Counted from the stretch's first letter, positions 16,510-26,530 are shown. The stretch: 64,000 bases of DNA from Bdellovibrionales bacterium Ga0074137 (GCA_001464715.1 LNDT01000036.1:1-64000); one strand, 5' to 3'. Translations and numbers: made by a program. Notes: a model not told the origin generated them from the sequence alone.

Positions 16510-18165
16510 ATGAAAAACACGGGTCTTCGTCTCTCCGTTCATGACCGACCAAAGATGATTTCAAAAATGAAAAGCGAGGAGTTTGATCTCGCGATCATTG
16601 GCGGCGGCATCACGGGGGCCGGTGTGGCTCGCGATGCGGCTTCGCGCGGTATGAAAGTGGCGCTCATTGAGGGTGAAGACTTTGCGGTCGGAACAAGTTC
16701 TCGAAGCTCTAAGCTGATTCACGGCGGAATTCGCTATCTTGAAAATTACGAATTTCATTTGGTCTTTGAAGCTCTCAGCGAGCGCGCACTTCTTTTCGAT
16801 ATTGCTCCAACACTCGTCCATCCACTTCGTTTCGTTCTGCCGCTCTACAATGGCCAGCGTGTGGGCATGTTCATGATGGGTCTTGGTATGTGGGCGTACG
16901 ATGCACTCTCTCTTTTTGAAGCACCCGAACCACACGAAAAGCTTTCGGCCCGCGAATCAGTGGCGCGACTCCCGCTCCTTCAGCCAGAGGGTCTTAAGGG
17001 AAGTTACGTTTACAGTGACGCTTACATGGACGACGACCGACTTGTACATGAAACGCTTCGCTCGGCCGTGAGTCTTGGTGCCACCGTCGCGAATCGTGTG
17101 AAGGCCGTTGACGCCATTTTTTCGGACGGAAAAGTGACGGCGATGGTGGCTCACGACAAAGTTTCAAATGAAAAATTTCAGATCAAAGCCAAACACTTTG
17201 TCAGTACCGTTGGGCCGTGGACCGATTCGGTCGCCGTTGATCTTTTGAAGACGTGGAAAAAAGTTTTGCGACCCTCAAAAGGTGTGCACCTCACATTCAA
17301 TCGATCGCGATTCGACGTGAAGGATGCGATCGTCATGGCCGCTGACAACGACAAACGAATCGTTTTCGGAATCCCTCGCCATGAAATGTTCATCATCGGC
17401 ACAACGGACACCGATTTTAAAGGTGATCCGAAAGATGTTTCGGTCACCAAAGACGACGTCGATTACCTTCTTGGCGTCGCGGGCCACTATTTCCCCGGCG
17501 CAAATCTCACGAAGGCCGATATCGTCGCAAGTTATGCGGGCGTGCGGCCGCTGGTCGATGACGGCTCAGAAACAGAATCAAAGACATCGCGAGAGCACTT
17601 GATCTACACCGACGAGAGAAACATGACTTTTGTTGCGGGCGGAAAGTACACGACTTACCGACGCATGGCGCTTGATGCCGTTGAAGCAACACTCGACGCC
17701 TTCACTGTTGAAGACCGAGTTCGATTTGGACGGCCGCAGACGGAAGTCCCTCTGAACCCACTGGCATCTGTCGACAGGCTCGCTACGGCTCGCCGAAATA
17801 TTGAGCAGTACTGCGTTGCGACCGGGCTTCCTGCGACGACCGTCAGTCTTTTGGTCGAGCGTCACGCCAGCGAGGTCGATCAAATTTTAAGATTTGACCC
17901 GGGTCCAAGTTTTTCTGCGGACGAGAGAATGTGGACAATGGAGGCGAAGCACGCCGTTCGTGAGACAATGTGTGACGCGCTTGTCGATTTCTTTTCTCGA
18001 CGTGTTCCCCTGGTGTTGTCTCGAGCAGATCACGGATTGCCTTTTGTTGAGTGCATTTCCAAAGCTTTTCAAGAAGAAATCGGATGGTCCGAGCAAGAGC
18101 GCCTGCGGCAAATTCAGGCCCTGCATGACTACTTGAAGAGCGAGTTTGCATGGCGCGAAGGCTGA
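16510..18165 (+). CDS. glpD: Aerobic glycerol-3-phosphate dehydrogenase
   Basis: 551 residues. An N-terminal FAD-binding Rossmann motif (FDLAIIGGGITGAGVARDAASRG) is followed by the family signature SSRSSKLIHGGIRYLE, a central GIPRHEMFIIGTTDTDF strand and the C-terminal helical domain. It oxidises sn-glycerol 3-phosphate to dihydroxyacetone phosphate at the inner membrane and passes electrons to quinone. The start at 16510 follows the previous stop by 16 bases; an alternative ATG at 16555 sits just before the FAD motif. No glpK or glpF is next to it. Family assignment is secure. Confidence 0.95.
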   Translation: MKNTGLRLSVHDRPKMISKMKSEEFDLAIIGGGITGAGVARDAASRGMKVALIEGEDFAVGTSSRSSKLIHGGIRYLENYEFHLVFEALSERALLFDIAPTLVHPLRFVLPLYNGQRVGMFMMGLGMWAYDALSLFEAPEPHEKLSARESVARLPLLQPEGLKGSYVYSDAYMDDDRLVHETLRSAVSLGATVANRVKAVDAIFSDGKVTAMVAHDKVSNEKFQIKAKHFVSTVGPWTDSVAVDLLKTWKKVLRPSKGVHLTFNRSRFDVKDAIVMAADNDKRIVFGIPRHEMFIIGTTDTDFKGDPKDVSVTKDDVDYLLGVAGHYFPGANLTKADIVASYAGVRPLVDDGSETESKTSREHLIYTDERNMTFVAGGKYTTYRRMALDAVEATLDAFTVEDRVRFGRPQTEVPLNPLASVDRLATARRNIEQYCVATGLPATTVSLLVERHASEVDQILRFDPGPSFSADERMWTMEAKHAVRETMCDALVDFFSRRVPLVLSRADHGLPFVECISKAFQEEIGWSEQERLRQIQALHDYLKSEFAWREG

Positions 18166-18243
18166 GCCGGACCAGAAAGCACGACCACTTGCGTTAGCGA
18201 GTTCTAAGCCTCGGAATTGACCAATGTTTCCGACGAGACCTAG

Positions 18244-19295
<1,052 letters not shown>

Positions 19296-19296
<1 letters not shown>

Positions 19297-19333
19297 AAAA
19301 AGAGCAGTCCCGAGCGATCGGGCTCTTCTTTTT
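19296..19333 (+). terminator. Terminator-like hairpin after mreB
   Basis: CCCGA-gcga-TCGGG (19309-19322) with flanking AGAG/CTCT pairs, followed by CTTCTTTTT. The A-run on the 5' side would allow use in the opposite direction as well. It lies between the mreB stop and the next start at 19344. Confidence 0.75.
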
Positions 19334-19343
19334 CCTCGGATTC

Positions 19344-19757
19344 ATGGACGAGCGCCTCGCGCTTACAGCAGCAAGTCGTGCGGTTGCTCGGCTAAAAGCT
19401 GATTTCCCTGATATTTCACGAAAAGACATCGAGCCGATAACGATACCGACGTCGGCGGTGATAACGGCCTGTCTTGAATCTTGGCGGGTGCATAGCAGGC
19501 AACGATCGCGTTCTCAAATGGACGCCGAAGCTGAAGTCTTGTGGTGCGAACGGACAAGTGTCGATCTTCAGACCTGGCGGCGTTTTCAAAAAGACGCGTC
19601 GGACGAAGACCTGATGACCTTACTTTTATCGATTGTCTTGTCTGTAAGTGACGCCGAACTCGCCGACGGTTTTGAAACATCGATTGGTACTATCCGGTAT
19701 CGTTTGGGGCGTGGTGTTCGGCAGCTGGGCCTTGTTGCGCGGGGCGGAGTTCGATGA
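19344..19757 (+). CDS. Degenerate sigma-factor-like protein (region 4-like HTH)
   Basis: 137 residues from the ATG at 19344, which lies just after the mreB terminator. The C-terminal 50 residues (TLLLSIVLSVSDAELADGFETSIGTIRYRLGRGVRQLG) match the sigma-70 region 4 pattern: a conserved L-x-L helix, the D-A-E-L-A turn and a recognition helix with basic residues. The N-terminal half does not show a clear region 2. The next gene, coupled by an ATGA overlap, looks like a membrane anti-sigma factor. I read the pair as a reduced ECF-type sigma and its regulator, by position and weak motif only. Confidence 0.6.
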   Translation: MDERLALTAASRAVARLKADFPDISRKDIEPITIPTSAVITACLESWRVHSRQRSRSQMDAEAEVLWCERTSVDLQTWRRFQKDASDEDLMTLLLSIVLSVSDAELADGFETSIGTIRYRLGRGVRQLGLVARGGVR

Positions 19758-20734
19758 GCGAACCGAGGAAACTGACGCCTTTCATCGCCAATGAGATGCT
19801 CTTCGACTTCGCAACGGGGCAGCTCGATGCGGAACGGAAAGCAGCGATCGAAGCTTTCATCAAAGATGATATTGAAACCCAAAACCTGCTGGAATCCATC
19901 CGGCGAGGAATGGCTTACGCGGAATCATTGAAGTCCCTGCAACTCACTGACACCGTGATGTCCGAACTCGCCCAAGCTGAGAATATTGTTTCGCTCTCAA
20001 AAAGATTGGCGCGATGGTCCGAGTGGCCGGATTCTCTGCGTTGGTCGATTGTTGCTTTGCTGGTCTCGATCAGCACATCGGCCATGGTTGTTTTGATTCC
20101 GTGGAAATCTATTCCGCTCTTTCGTACTGGGCCGACGTTTGACTCGAGCACAATTGAAATAGCGCGTGTCGAAACTAAGACCAAAAAAGGTGATGACGGC
20201 TTGGTTGCAAGTGTCGAAACCGAAACGAAGGATGAAGAGTCGGGGCCTTTGGAAGGATCGGGCGACGAAGAATTTTCGGCAGAGGCTTCTGGCGCCATCG
20301 CTCCTGCACCTCCCGTATTGCCACCACCGACGCCGGTCGTTGTTGTTGCGGCACCGCCCCCAAAATCGGTGGCGACAAACGCGCCCGTATCCTCGCAAAC
20401 GCCGGCGCCACCGTCGGCACCTGCTGCAGCGACAAAGGCTTCGCGAAGTTTCGTCTACCGTGCCTTCATGACACTTTCAGATCTTGAAGATATCGCCCCC
20501 AAAATCACTCAACAGGTCAAAGAGCTTGGCGCCGAGAAAGCGGGAGAGGTCGAGTTGGGTTGGCGGCGTGGATCGGGACGCTATTATCACTTCACGATTC
20601 CTGAAATGAACGAACAGAAGCTGCTTGAGAACCTTCGCGTCTATGGTCCAGTCCGGATCTCGAAGGATCCTCACCCTCGCGTGATGCCCGAGGGGCAGGT
20701 TCGATTTATCCTATGGATCGAATCCGGAAGCTAA
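19754..20734 (+). CDS. Membrane protein, anti-sigma-factor-like
   Basis: 326 residues. The N-terminus (LTPFIANEMLFDFATGQLDAERKAAIEAFIKDD) follows the helical pattern of anti-sigma domains (LxxYxxGxL...E...H) but lacks the HxxxCxxC zinc ligands. One TM helix is at about residues 97-117 (SIVALLVSISTSAMVVLIPW). A Pro/Ala-rich periplasmic linker follows (about 175-235), then a folded C-terminal domain (about 236-326, FMTLSDLEDIAPKITQQV... and a closing FILWIE) of the kind seen in DUF4349-like sensors. It is coupled to the sigma-like gene (ATGA) and followed 4 bases later by a histidine kinase. Confidence 0.7.
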   Translation: MSEPRKLTPFIANEMLFDFATGQLDAERKAAIEAFIKDDIETQNLLESIRRGMAYAESLKSLQLTDTVMSELAQAENIVSLSKRLARWSEWPDSLRWSIVALLVSISTSAMVVLIPWKSIPLFRTGPTFDSSTIEIARVETKTKKGDDGLVASVETETKDEESGPLEGSGDEEFSAEASGAIAPAPPVLPPPTPVVVVAAPPPKSVATNAPVSSQTPAPPSAPAAATKASRSFVYRAFMTLSDLEDIAPKITQQVKELGAEKAGEVELGWRRGSGRYYHFTIPEMNEQKLLENLRVYGPVRISKDPHPRVMPEGQVRFILWIESGS

Positions 20735-20738
20735 AAGA

Positions 20739-22709
20739 GTGCAAGAAAAACGAGTTTTTAAAAATCGACGTCCGAAGCGCTCGCTTCGAACGATACTGCT
20801 GATTTGGTTTTTAGTTCTTTCCCTCGTGCCCCTTATGTTTGTGACGGGCTACTCGTTGGTGAAGTACGAAGAAGCCATCGACAACGAGCTCGTTCAGCGA
20901 CTTCGGGCCAACTCGCGAGAAGTCACCACGACGATCTCTGAGTATGAACGTTACATTACTAGCCGTCGTGCGCGACTGCGGTCTGATCCGCAGCTTCTCT
21001 TTCATCTCTCCACTGGCAATATTTCGCAGGTCCGTGAAATCGCGCCGACGCTGATCGCAAACACTCTCGTCTCGGCTCTCAGTATTTTTGATAGGGAGGG
21101 GCAGCAGATCGCCGTCGTTTCTCAAGACGAAGCGATGGCTGGAAAAGTGGCTCGTACGCCGGATCCCCCAGTATTTTTAAGCGACGCCTATCGCTCGGCT
21201 TTGGAGCGCCAAGGCCAAGTTGCCGTGGCGGATGTGGGACCAAGCAACAGTCTTGATCTGATTTCACTCATCAAACTTGAAACTAAATCCAACCGTCTTG
21301 CCGGATCTGTTGAAGAGATCGTGACGTTGGGGCCCGCATTTTTAGACAATTTAAAAAAGCGGCTCGCTTTAGAAGTGGTTCTATTTGATTCGCGCGGCGT
21401 GATCGTCGGATCAAGTCATTCGGATATACTTCTTTACCCCAAAGATACCTATGCACGAGCCATGGTTGAAAAAGAAGAAGCCGTCTTCGACCTCACCTTG
21501 AGAAACGAGCCCTTTGGCTTCATGGTTTCAAAAGTAAAATGGGGGGACTCGTTCTTTTTCGTCGGCATCGGCGCTTCGAAAGCGAAGACGAAGTCGGTTT
21601 TAAGAAATATCAATTACGCCTTCTTCACGGTCATCGGCGCAGTGGGTTTGCTTTTGATTTTCACAGCGCTTGTGACTTCAAAAATAGTTCTTCGACCGCT
21701 CAATGATCTGGTTGAAGCTCTTCAGACAATGGACGTTCGCGAAGGTCCTATTGAGATGCCGGTGACGACCGAGACTGAGATAGGAGTGCTGACCGAAAGT
21801 TTCAATGAGATGTCTCACCGCATCCACTTGGCGCGTCGCGAGCTTCAGGCAAAAATCACTGAGCTTGAACAGGCCAATCGCGAAATTCGAGATACTCAAG
21901 CGCGCCTTGTTCACACTGCGAAAATGGCCAGCCTCGGACAGCTTGTGGCCGGCGTTGCTCACGAGCTCAACAATCCGATTGGATTCGTTTATTCGAACAT
22001 GTCGACTCTTCGGGACTACGTCGAAAAGCTTCACCGAGTGATCGAAGCTGCCTCCTCGAGCAAAGCTGATTTCGACCGAGCGAAAAAAGAAATCGACTAT
22101 GAATTTATTGAACAAGATCTTCCCAAGCTCATCTCCTCTAGCGAAGAGGGCGCGCGTCGAATGCGCGATATCGTGGTCAAGCTTCGAAACTTCTCGCGAT
22201 TGGACGAAGCAAAACTAAAGCGCGTCGATTTGAAAGAAGGAATCGAGACAACGTTGTCGCTTCTCCAGGGTGAAACTAAAAATCGGGTTCGTCTTCACAC
22301 GGATTTTCAGCCAGTGCCCGAAGTGCTTTGTTACGCCAGCCAGATGAACCAAGTGTTCATGAATATTATTTCAAACGCGGCTCAGGCGATCGAAGGGGAG
22401 GGGGACGTTTGGATTCGCCTCACAGAAAACCCCAAAGGACTTGTCCAGGTTTCGATCCGCGACTCGGGTCCTGGAATCAAAGTCGACCTGTTAGAGAGAA
22501 TCTTTGACCCCTTTTTCACGACGAAAGATGTCGGTCAGGGCACCGGGTTGGGGCTAAGTATCTCCTATGAAATCGTGAAAAAACACGGCGGCGACATCCG
22601 CGTCTTTTCGGAGCCAGGTAAGGGAACAGAATTCACCATTGAAATTCCCGTCGAGGGACCAAAAGCCGCGACTGGCGATACGCCCCAAGTCCCATCATCG
22701 AATTTCTAA
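20739..22709 (+). CDS. Sensor histidine kinase
   Basis: 656 residues from a GTG start. Order: TM1 (about 20-42), a periplasmic sensor domain of about 250 residues (Cache-like, unrecognised ligand), TM2 (about 293-316), HAMP (about 317-370), coiled coil, HisKA with phospho-acceptor H408 (GVAHELNNPIGF) and HATPase (N box NQVFMNIISNAAQAI, G1 DSGPGI, F box, G2 GTGLGLS). The HELNNP type is that of NtrB/ZraS-like kinases. No response regulator is adjacent, so it is an orphan kinase transcribed with the sigma/anti-sigma-like pair 4 bases upstream. Confidence 0.93.
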   Translation: MQEKRVFKNRRPKRSLRTILLIWFLVLSLVPLMFVTGYSLVKYEEAIDNELVQRLRANSREVTTTISEYERYITSRRARLRSDPQLLFHLSTGNISQVREIAPTLIANTLVSALSIFDREGQQIAVVSQDEAMAGKVARTPDPPVFLSDAYRSALERQGQVAVADVGPSNSLDLISLIKLETKSNRLAGSVEEIVTLGPAFLDNLKKRLALEVVLFDSRGVIVGSSHSDILLYPKDTYARAMVEKEEAVFDLTLRNEPFGFMVSKVKWGDSFFFVGIGASKAKTKSVLRNINYAFFTVIGAVGLLLIFTALVTSKIVLRPLNDLVEALQTMDVREGPIEMPVTTETEIGVLTESFNEMSHRIHLARRELQAKITELEQANREIRDTQARLVHTAKMASLGQLVAGVAHELNNPIGFVYSNMSTLRDYVEKLHRVIEAASSSKADFDRAKKEIDYEFIEQDLPKLISSSEEGARRMRDIVVKLRNFSRLDEAKLKRVDLKEGIETTLSLLQGETKNRVRLHTDFQPVPEVLCYASQMNQVFMNIISNAAQAIEGEGDVWIRLTENPKGLVQVSIRDSGPGIKVDLLERIFDPFFTTKDVGQGTGLGLSISYEIVKKHGGDIRVFSEPGKGTEFTIEIPVEGPKAATGDTPQVPSSNF

Positions 22710-22723
22710 AATTTATTTTTCTG

Positions 22724-22737
22724 AAGTCTTAAGACTT
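22724..22737. promoter_or_regulatory. Perfect 14-base palindrome
   Basis: AAGTCTTAAGACTT lies 14 bases after the kinase stop and 94 bases before the next start. It has no loop, so an operator is more likely than a terminator. Bases 22797-22811 hold a second small inverted repeat (GTCTCA-TTT-TGAGAC). Confidence 0.35.
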
Positions 22738-22830
22738 AAAGCCAAGCGGCCGATAACGAGACACTGATCTCAACAAGGCCGTTGTGTCTTCAGCGCGTCT
22801 CATTTTGAGACAAAGGATTTGAAGCGATCT

Positions 22831-23826
22831 ATGGGCTCTAAGCGCCGGAAAAAAAACAAACCCGCACCTGTAACGCTTCAGCGATTGGCTTCGTCATCGT
22901 CGAATCGACATCTCTCGGAAGAGATGCGCTATTTAGGTTTGACAGACTCAACGGCCACGACGTCGAGTGCGTCGCCAGGAACGGCTTCTGGTTCGACTTC
23001 TGGCACAACTTCTGGCACAGCGGTTCCGACACATACTCCGACAGAGCCGACAGGTTCAGCGACACATCAAAACCGGTCGATGTCTCCCGCCGCAGTTTCA
23101 AGACCTCCAAGCTTTTCGTCGACGAATTTCTCTGCGACCAGAACAAACTCCTCTGGCCGACCTCCGCTACGAACTGTCATTTCGGAATCACCCTATAAGC
23201 CTGCCAAGAGGTTGGATTCCGAGCCCATCGATGCGGCAAAAACGCAGTGGTGGCTTGGGCCCGTACTTGTGCTGGCGGCCGCTTTTATGATGGGACTTGG
23301 TTGGATGCACATTCAGCGATCGGATATTGTTGCTCATCCGATGGGACATCCGTCGACATCAGCCGCCGCCCGAGCGGCTCTAGAAACTGAAGCCAAAGTA
23401 AAATTTTATCGATCTCAGCTGGGCAATAAGCTCAATCGCGACCGCATGGCGGTGGAAATCCAAAACTCTCTCTCGGCGCCTGGAATTGAATCTTCTGCGA
23501 CAAAGTCAGTGGATCGATCCATGATGTCGGGCGTTCCTCTGATGCAGGAAAACTACGTTCATCAAAACTACGGATCGGCGACGAAAAAGCAGCCCGTTCC
23601 GGTTGATCACCCCGACGCGCGAATTCATTACGGGCTCCAGGACCAACAAGATCAGCAAGAGTTTGATCGACGCGTTCAGGCCGAGTACGTGCGGGAATTC
23701 GTAGAAAACGCCCGACGCGACGGCGTAAATGTAAAGCTCGACAAAGATTTCAACGTCATCGAGGTCGAGGCGCTTCAGCGTCGCGGCCGCCAACCAGGTT
23801 CTTTCGACCAGGGAAGCACGCGCTAA
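22831..23826 (+). CDS. Single-pass membrane protein of unknown function
   Basis: 331 residues from ATG 22831 (a TTG at 22819 would add four). The first 140 residues are basic, then Ser/Thr/Pro-rich and surely disordered, with a G-T-T-S-G-T repeat tract. One TM helix follows (WWLGPVLVLAAAFMMGLGW, about 141-159), then a charged, Gln-rich helical domain (about 170-320). The N-terminus is probably cytoplasmic. I recognise no family. Its 3' end overlaps the convergent JAB-domain gene by 71 bases. It may be a late member of the kinase transcription unit, after a 109-base gap. Confidence 0.7.
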   Translation: MGSKRRKKNKPAPVTLQRLASSSSNRHLSEEMRYLGLTDSTATTSSASPGTASGSTSGTTSGTAVPTHTPTEPTGSATHQNRSMSPAAVSRPPSFSSTNFSATRTNSSGRPPLRTVISESPYKPAKRLDSEPIDAAKTQWWLGPVLVLAAAFMMGLGWMHIQRSDIVAHPMGHPSTSAAARAALETEAKVKFYRSQLGNKLNRDRMAVEIQNSLSAPGIESSATKSVDRSMMSGVPLMQENYVHQNYGSATKKQPVPVDHPDARIHYGLQDQQDQQEFDRRVQAEYVREFVENARRDGVNVKLDKDFNVIEVEALQRRGRQPGSFDQGSTR

Positions 23827-24247
23827 ACAAATGCGGTCGCAAAGACGCTAGCGATCGATGTCCTTTTTTTCCGACAATCACATGATCTAAAAGTTGGATT
23901 TCCATCAGTTCAGCAAGCTTTGCGATTTTGCCGGTGAACGCCCAATCCTGTTCAGACGGTTCCAAAACGCCGCTGGGATGATTGTGACCCATTAAAAAAC
24001 TTGTAGCCCCGGAAAGGCAGAGGAAACGAACAATGTCTCGCGGATGCACGAGGCAGGCGTCGACGGTTCCACGAAATATCAGCTCCATTCCGATGATCCG
24101 TTTCATGGGCGAGAGCGCCACCACCCAGAGCTCCTCCTGATGGTCTGCCATTCGTTCTCGCAGCAGTCGAGCGGCCACCGTCGCATTGATGATCGAGACT
24201 TTAGACGAGGGCGCCAAATTTGGTGGGAAACTAAATTTGGAACACAT
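23756..24247 (-). CDS. JAB/MPN domain protein, RadC-like
   Basis: 163 residues from the ATG at 24247. An earlier ATG at 24343 would cover the start and ribosome site of the divergent lpoB-like gene. Residues about 10-130 are a RadC-type JAB domain: DHQEELWVVALSP, FRGTVDACLVHPRDIVRFL, then the metal motif MGHNHPSG with PSEQD, and LLDHVIVGKKGHRSL. The N-terminal helix-hairpin-helix of full RadC is missing, so this is the short form also found on mobile elements. RadC's biochemical role is unsettled. The C-terminal end overlaps the convergent membrane-protein gene by 71 bases. Confidence 0.85.
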   Translation of the reverse strand: MCSKFSFPPNLAPSSKVSIINATVAARLLRERMADHQEELWVVALSPMKRIIGMELIFRGTVDACLVHPRDIVRFLCLSGATSFLMGHNHPSGVLEPSEQDWAFTGKIAKLAELMEIQLLDHVIVGKKGHRSLASLRPHLFSACFPGRKNLVGGRDAEAPRPR

Positions 24248-24341
24248 CTTGGGCTGGGCTGCGTCGGGGTGGGACGCCTCAGTTGCCGGTCGCAACCCAA
24301 AACCGCTAGAATGGCCAAAGTTACCTATTTTTGGAGGCCGC

Positions 24342-24989
24342 ATGAATCACTCGTTTCTCTCTGCTGTCGCTCAGACAGGCTCAAAGTCTCTGGCGCAATT
24401 TCTTTTGGCACTTTTCCTCGTACCAAGTGTTTTGATCGCCACAGGGTGCGGATCGAAAGAGTTTGTCCGCGGAAATTATGACGACGTTGAAACTGAAAAT
24501 AATCTCAACGACCTCTGGTCCGAGACCGACATGCAAAAAGTCGCCGCCGACCTGGTCGAATCCATGGTGAAGAGCTATGAGATCGCGAACGCAAAACGTC
24601 CGCCGATCGTCATGGTGACGAAACTTCAAAATAAAACCAGTGAACACATCGACACCCAGTCCGTGATGGATATGGTTCGAGTGGAACTGTCGCGCGGTGG
24701 CCGAGTTTCGTTTGTTGATAAAGAAGCCCGCGAGGATGTCGCGGCCGAGTACGACTACCAAGGTTCGGGCATGATGTCCGACGAGACAAAAAAAGGTAAG
24801 GGCGGACAAATCGGAGCGGACTACATTATCAATGGCCGACTCGATTCCATTGTGCAGCAGGCGGGGAAAGACAAATCGGTTTATTACAAAGTGACGCTCA
24901 ACCTTACGAATCTAAAAACAAACGTTATCGTTTGGACCGACTACAAACAGATTCGAAAAAAATATCGCAAACAATCGGTGGGTCTCTAA
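24342..24989 (+). CDS. lpoB: LpoB-like outer-membrane lipoprotein (penicillin-binding protein activator)
   Basis: 215 residues. A GGAGG site precedes the ATG. The signal peptide ends in a lipobox (LIATGC). The mature part has the LpoB/PBP-activator pattern: WSETDMQKVAADLVESMV, PPIVMVTKLQNKTSEHIDT, a strand-rich core and GADYIINGRLDSIVQ. LpoB reaches from the outer membrane through peptidoglycan to stimulate the bifunctional synthase PBP1b. A TPR lipoprotein follows 27 bases later and is probably its partner in one operon. Family call is good; the PBP target is inferred. Confidence 0.85.
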   Translation: MNHSFLSAVAQTGSKSLAQFLLALFLVPSVLIATGCGSKEFVRGNYDDVETENNLNDLWSETDMQKVAADLVESMVKSYEIANAKRPPIVMVTKLQNKTSEHIDTQSVMDMVRVELSRGGRVSFVDKEAREDVAAEYDYQGSGMMSDETKKGKGGQIGADYIINGRLDSIVQQAGKDKSVYYKVTLNLTNLKTNVIVWTDYKQIRKKYRKQSVGL

Positions 24990-25016
24990 AAATCGGACCC
25001 GCATGAAGGCGATGTG

Positions 25017-26294
25017 ATGAAAGCATTAGTTCGTCGCGGCTTTCTGGGTTGCTGTCTTCTTTTATCGGCGTGCGCCTCGTACCAGCAGCAAGTCGACGAA
25101 GCCCGGCGGGTTTTCTCCTCGAGTCCCGATGAAGCCGTTAAAAAGCTTGAGCCCCTTGCAAAAGAAGAGGGGCGAGATCAGCTGGTCTACATGCTTGACC
25201 ACGCGACCGCTTTACAGATGGCCGGGCGTTATGAAGAAAGCTCGAGAGAGTACATTCGGGCCGAACGCGTCGCCGACGCCAAAGACTACGATTCCATTTC
25301 CAAAGTGACGGGCTCGCTTCTATTGAGCGAAACAATGGTTCAGTACAAAGGTGATGATTTCGAAAAAGTCCTCATCAATGGAATGAACGCGCTAAATTTT
25401 CTTGAGCTCGGACAACTTGATTCAGCCCTTGTTGAAGTTCGCCGCGTGAATGAAAAGCTCTACAAGCTGAAGTCTGACGGCAAGAGCGAATTCAATCAGA
25501 GTCCGCTCGCCTTCTATCTTGGCGCGATGATCTGGGAGGCGGATCGAAAGTTCGACGATGCTTACATCGCCTATAAAAACGCCTACGATGTTGCGCCCGG
25601 CTACTGGCCACTGCGTGAGGACCTTGTTCGATCCGCTCAACAAGCGCAGCGTCCCGAAGAAGTCGCGCGATGGCGAAAGGCATTCCCCGAAGTTTCAATG
25701 AAGCCCGAGTGGAAGGAAAGAAATCGCGGCGAAGTGGTTTTGATTTTTCTCAATGGATGGGGTCCCAGGAAGTATCCGCGTCCTGAAAACTTCCGTTTTC
25801 CCTACCTAAAATCAGTTTTCACACCGGTGACAGCCGCAACAATGATCCTCAAACCAACAGGCTCTGCAGCTCCTGCGGCGGAAGCTGTTGCGAAAGAGAC
25901 GACACCCACTGCGCCGAGTTCTGCCATCGCCACGGCGACAACCGCGTCGATTTATTCGGTGGACGATGTCGCCATCAAAGCCCTCGATGCCGATTTCGCA
26001 AGATTGCTCGGTTCGCGAGTCGCGGGGATCGCGACAAAGGCCGTCGTAGCTGATCAAGTTCGGCAAAAAGATCAACTTCTCGGAGCCGTCACATGGCTCG
26101 CATTAAATCTCTCCGACCAAGCCGATCTGCGCCAGTGGTCAACACTCCCAAAGTCGTTCAACATAGCGCGCTCCTCAGTCCCCGCCGGCAACTACAGCAT
26201 CGAACTTTCCGCCCCCGGTTCCACTGCCACATCCACTCGAGACATCAAAGTTCTCCCCGGCAGAAAAACCTTCGTCGTGTGGCGCCTCCTCTAG
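25017..26294 (+). CDS. TPR-containing lipoprotein (COG3014-like), partner of LpoB-like gene
   Basis: 425 residues. A GTG at 25014 directly precedes the ATG. Signal peptide and lipobox are LLLSACAS. Residues about 20-230 are helical TPR-like repeats (AEADRKFDDAYIAYKNAYDVAPGYWPLREDLVR), followed by a beta-rich segment starting GEVVLIFLNGWGPRKYP and an Ala/Pro linker. This layout matches the COG3014 lipoproteins that are commonly encoded next to LpoB-like proteins. It is probably on the periplasmic face of the outer membrane and may act in cell-wall synthase control. Confidence 0.8.
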   Translation: MKALVRRGFLGCCLLLSACASYQQQVDEARRVFSSSPDEAVKKLEPLAKEEGRDQLVYMLDHATALQMAGRYEESSREYIRAERVADAKDYDSISKVTGSLLLSETMVQYKGDDFEKVLINGMNALNFLELGQLDSALVEVRRVNEKLYKLKSDGKSEFNQSPLAFYLGAMIWEADRKFDDAYIAYKNAYDVAPGYWPLREDLVRSAQQAQRPEEVARWRKAFPEVSMKPEWKERNRGEVVLIFLNGWGPRKYPRPENFRFPYLKSVFTPVTAATMILKPTGSAAPAAEAVAKETTPTAPSSAIATATTASIYSVDDVAIKALDADFARLLGSRVAGIATKAVVADQVRQKDQLLGAVTWLALNLSDQADLRQWSTLPKSFNIARSSVPAGNYSIELSAPGSTATSTRDIKVLPGRKTFVVWRLL

Positions 26295-26325
26295 CGAAAA
26301 TTTAAATCTGCCGTTTGGTTGTTTG

Positions 26326-26466
26326 GGCTCGCGACGCTCTCCAAAGTTCCGCGACACGCGCATCGTGCGCTCACCGCATCGGCTCGGCCCTTCCGGGGCC
26401 TCGGCCCGCGAGATACGCGAGCTTCCCGATTCGGAGGTCGCGGAACTTTGGAGAGCGTCGCGAGCC
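26326..26466. repeat. Long inverted repeat, MITE- or REP-like
   Basis: Arms 26326-26355 and 26437-26466 are perfect 30-base inverted copies (GGCTCGCGACGCTCTCCAAA... and its complement), separated by 81 bases. A further imperfect match (AAATCTGCC) continues outwards on both sides, giving arms of about 50 bases in total. The inner 81 bases are G/C-rich and themselves partly self-complementary. No transposase gene lies inside. It is the only such structure I saw in the window. Confidence 0.85.
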
Positions 26467-26530
26467 TAGACAGATTGGGTTGGCAGATTTTTGTTTTTAA
26501 TTCGGCGCTGAAGCGGGATTGGATTTTTGC

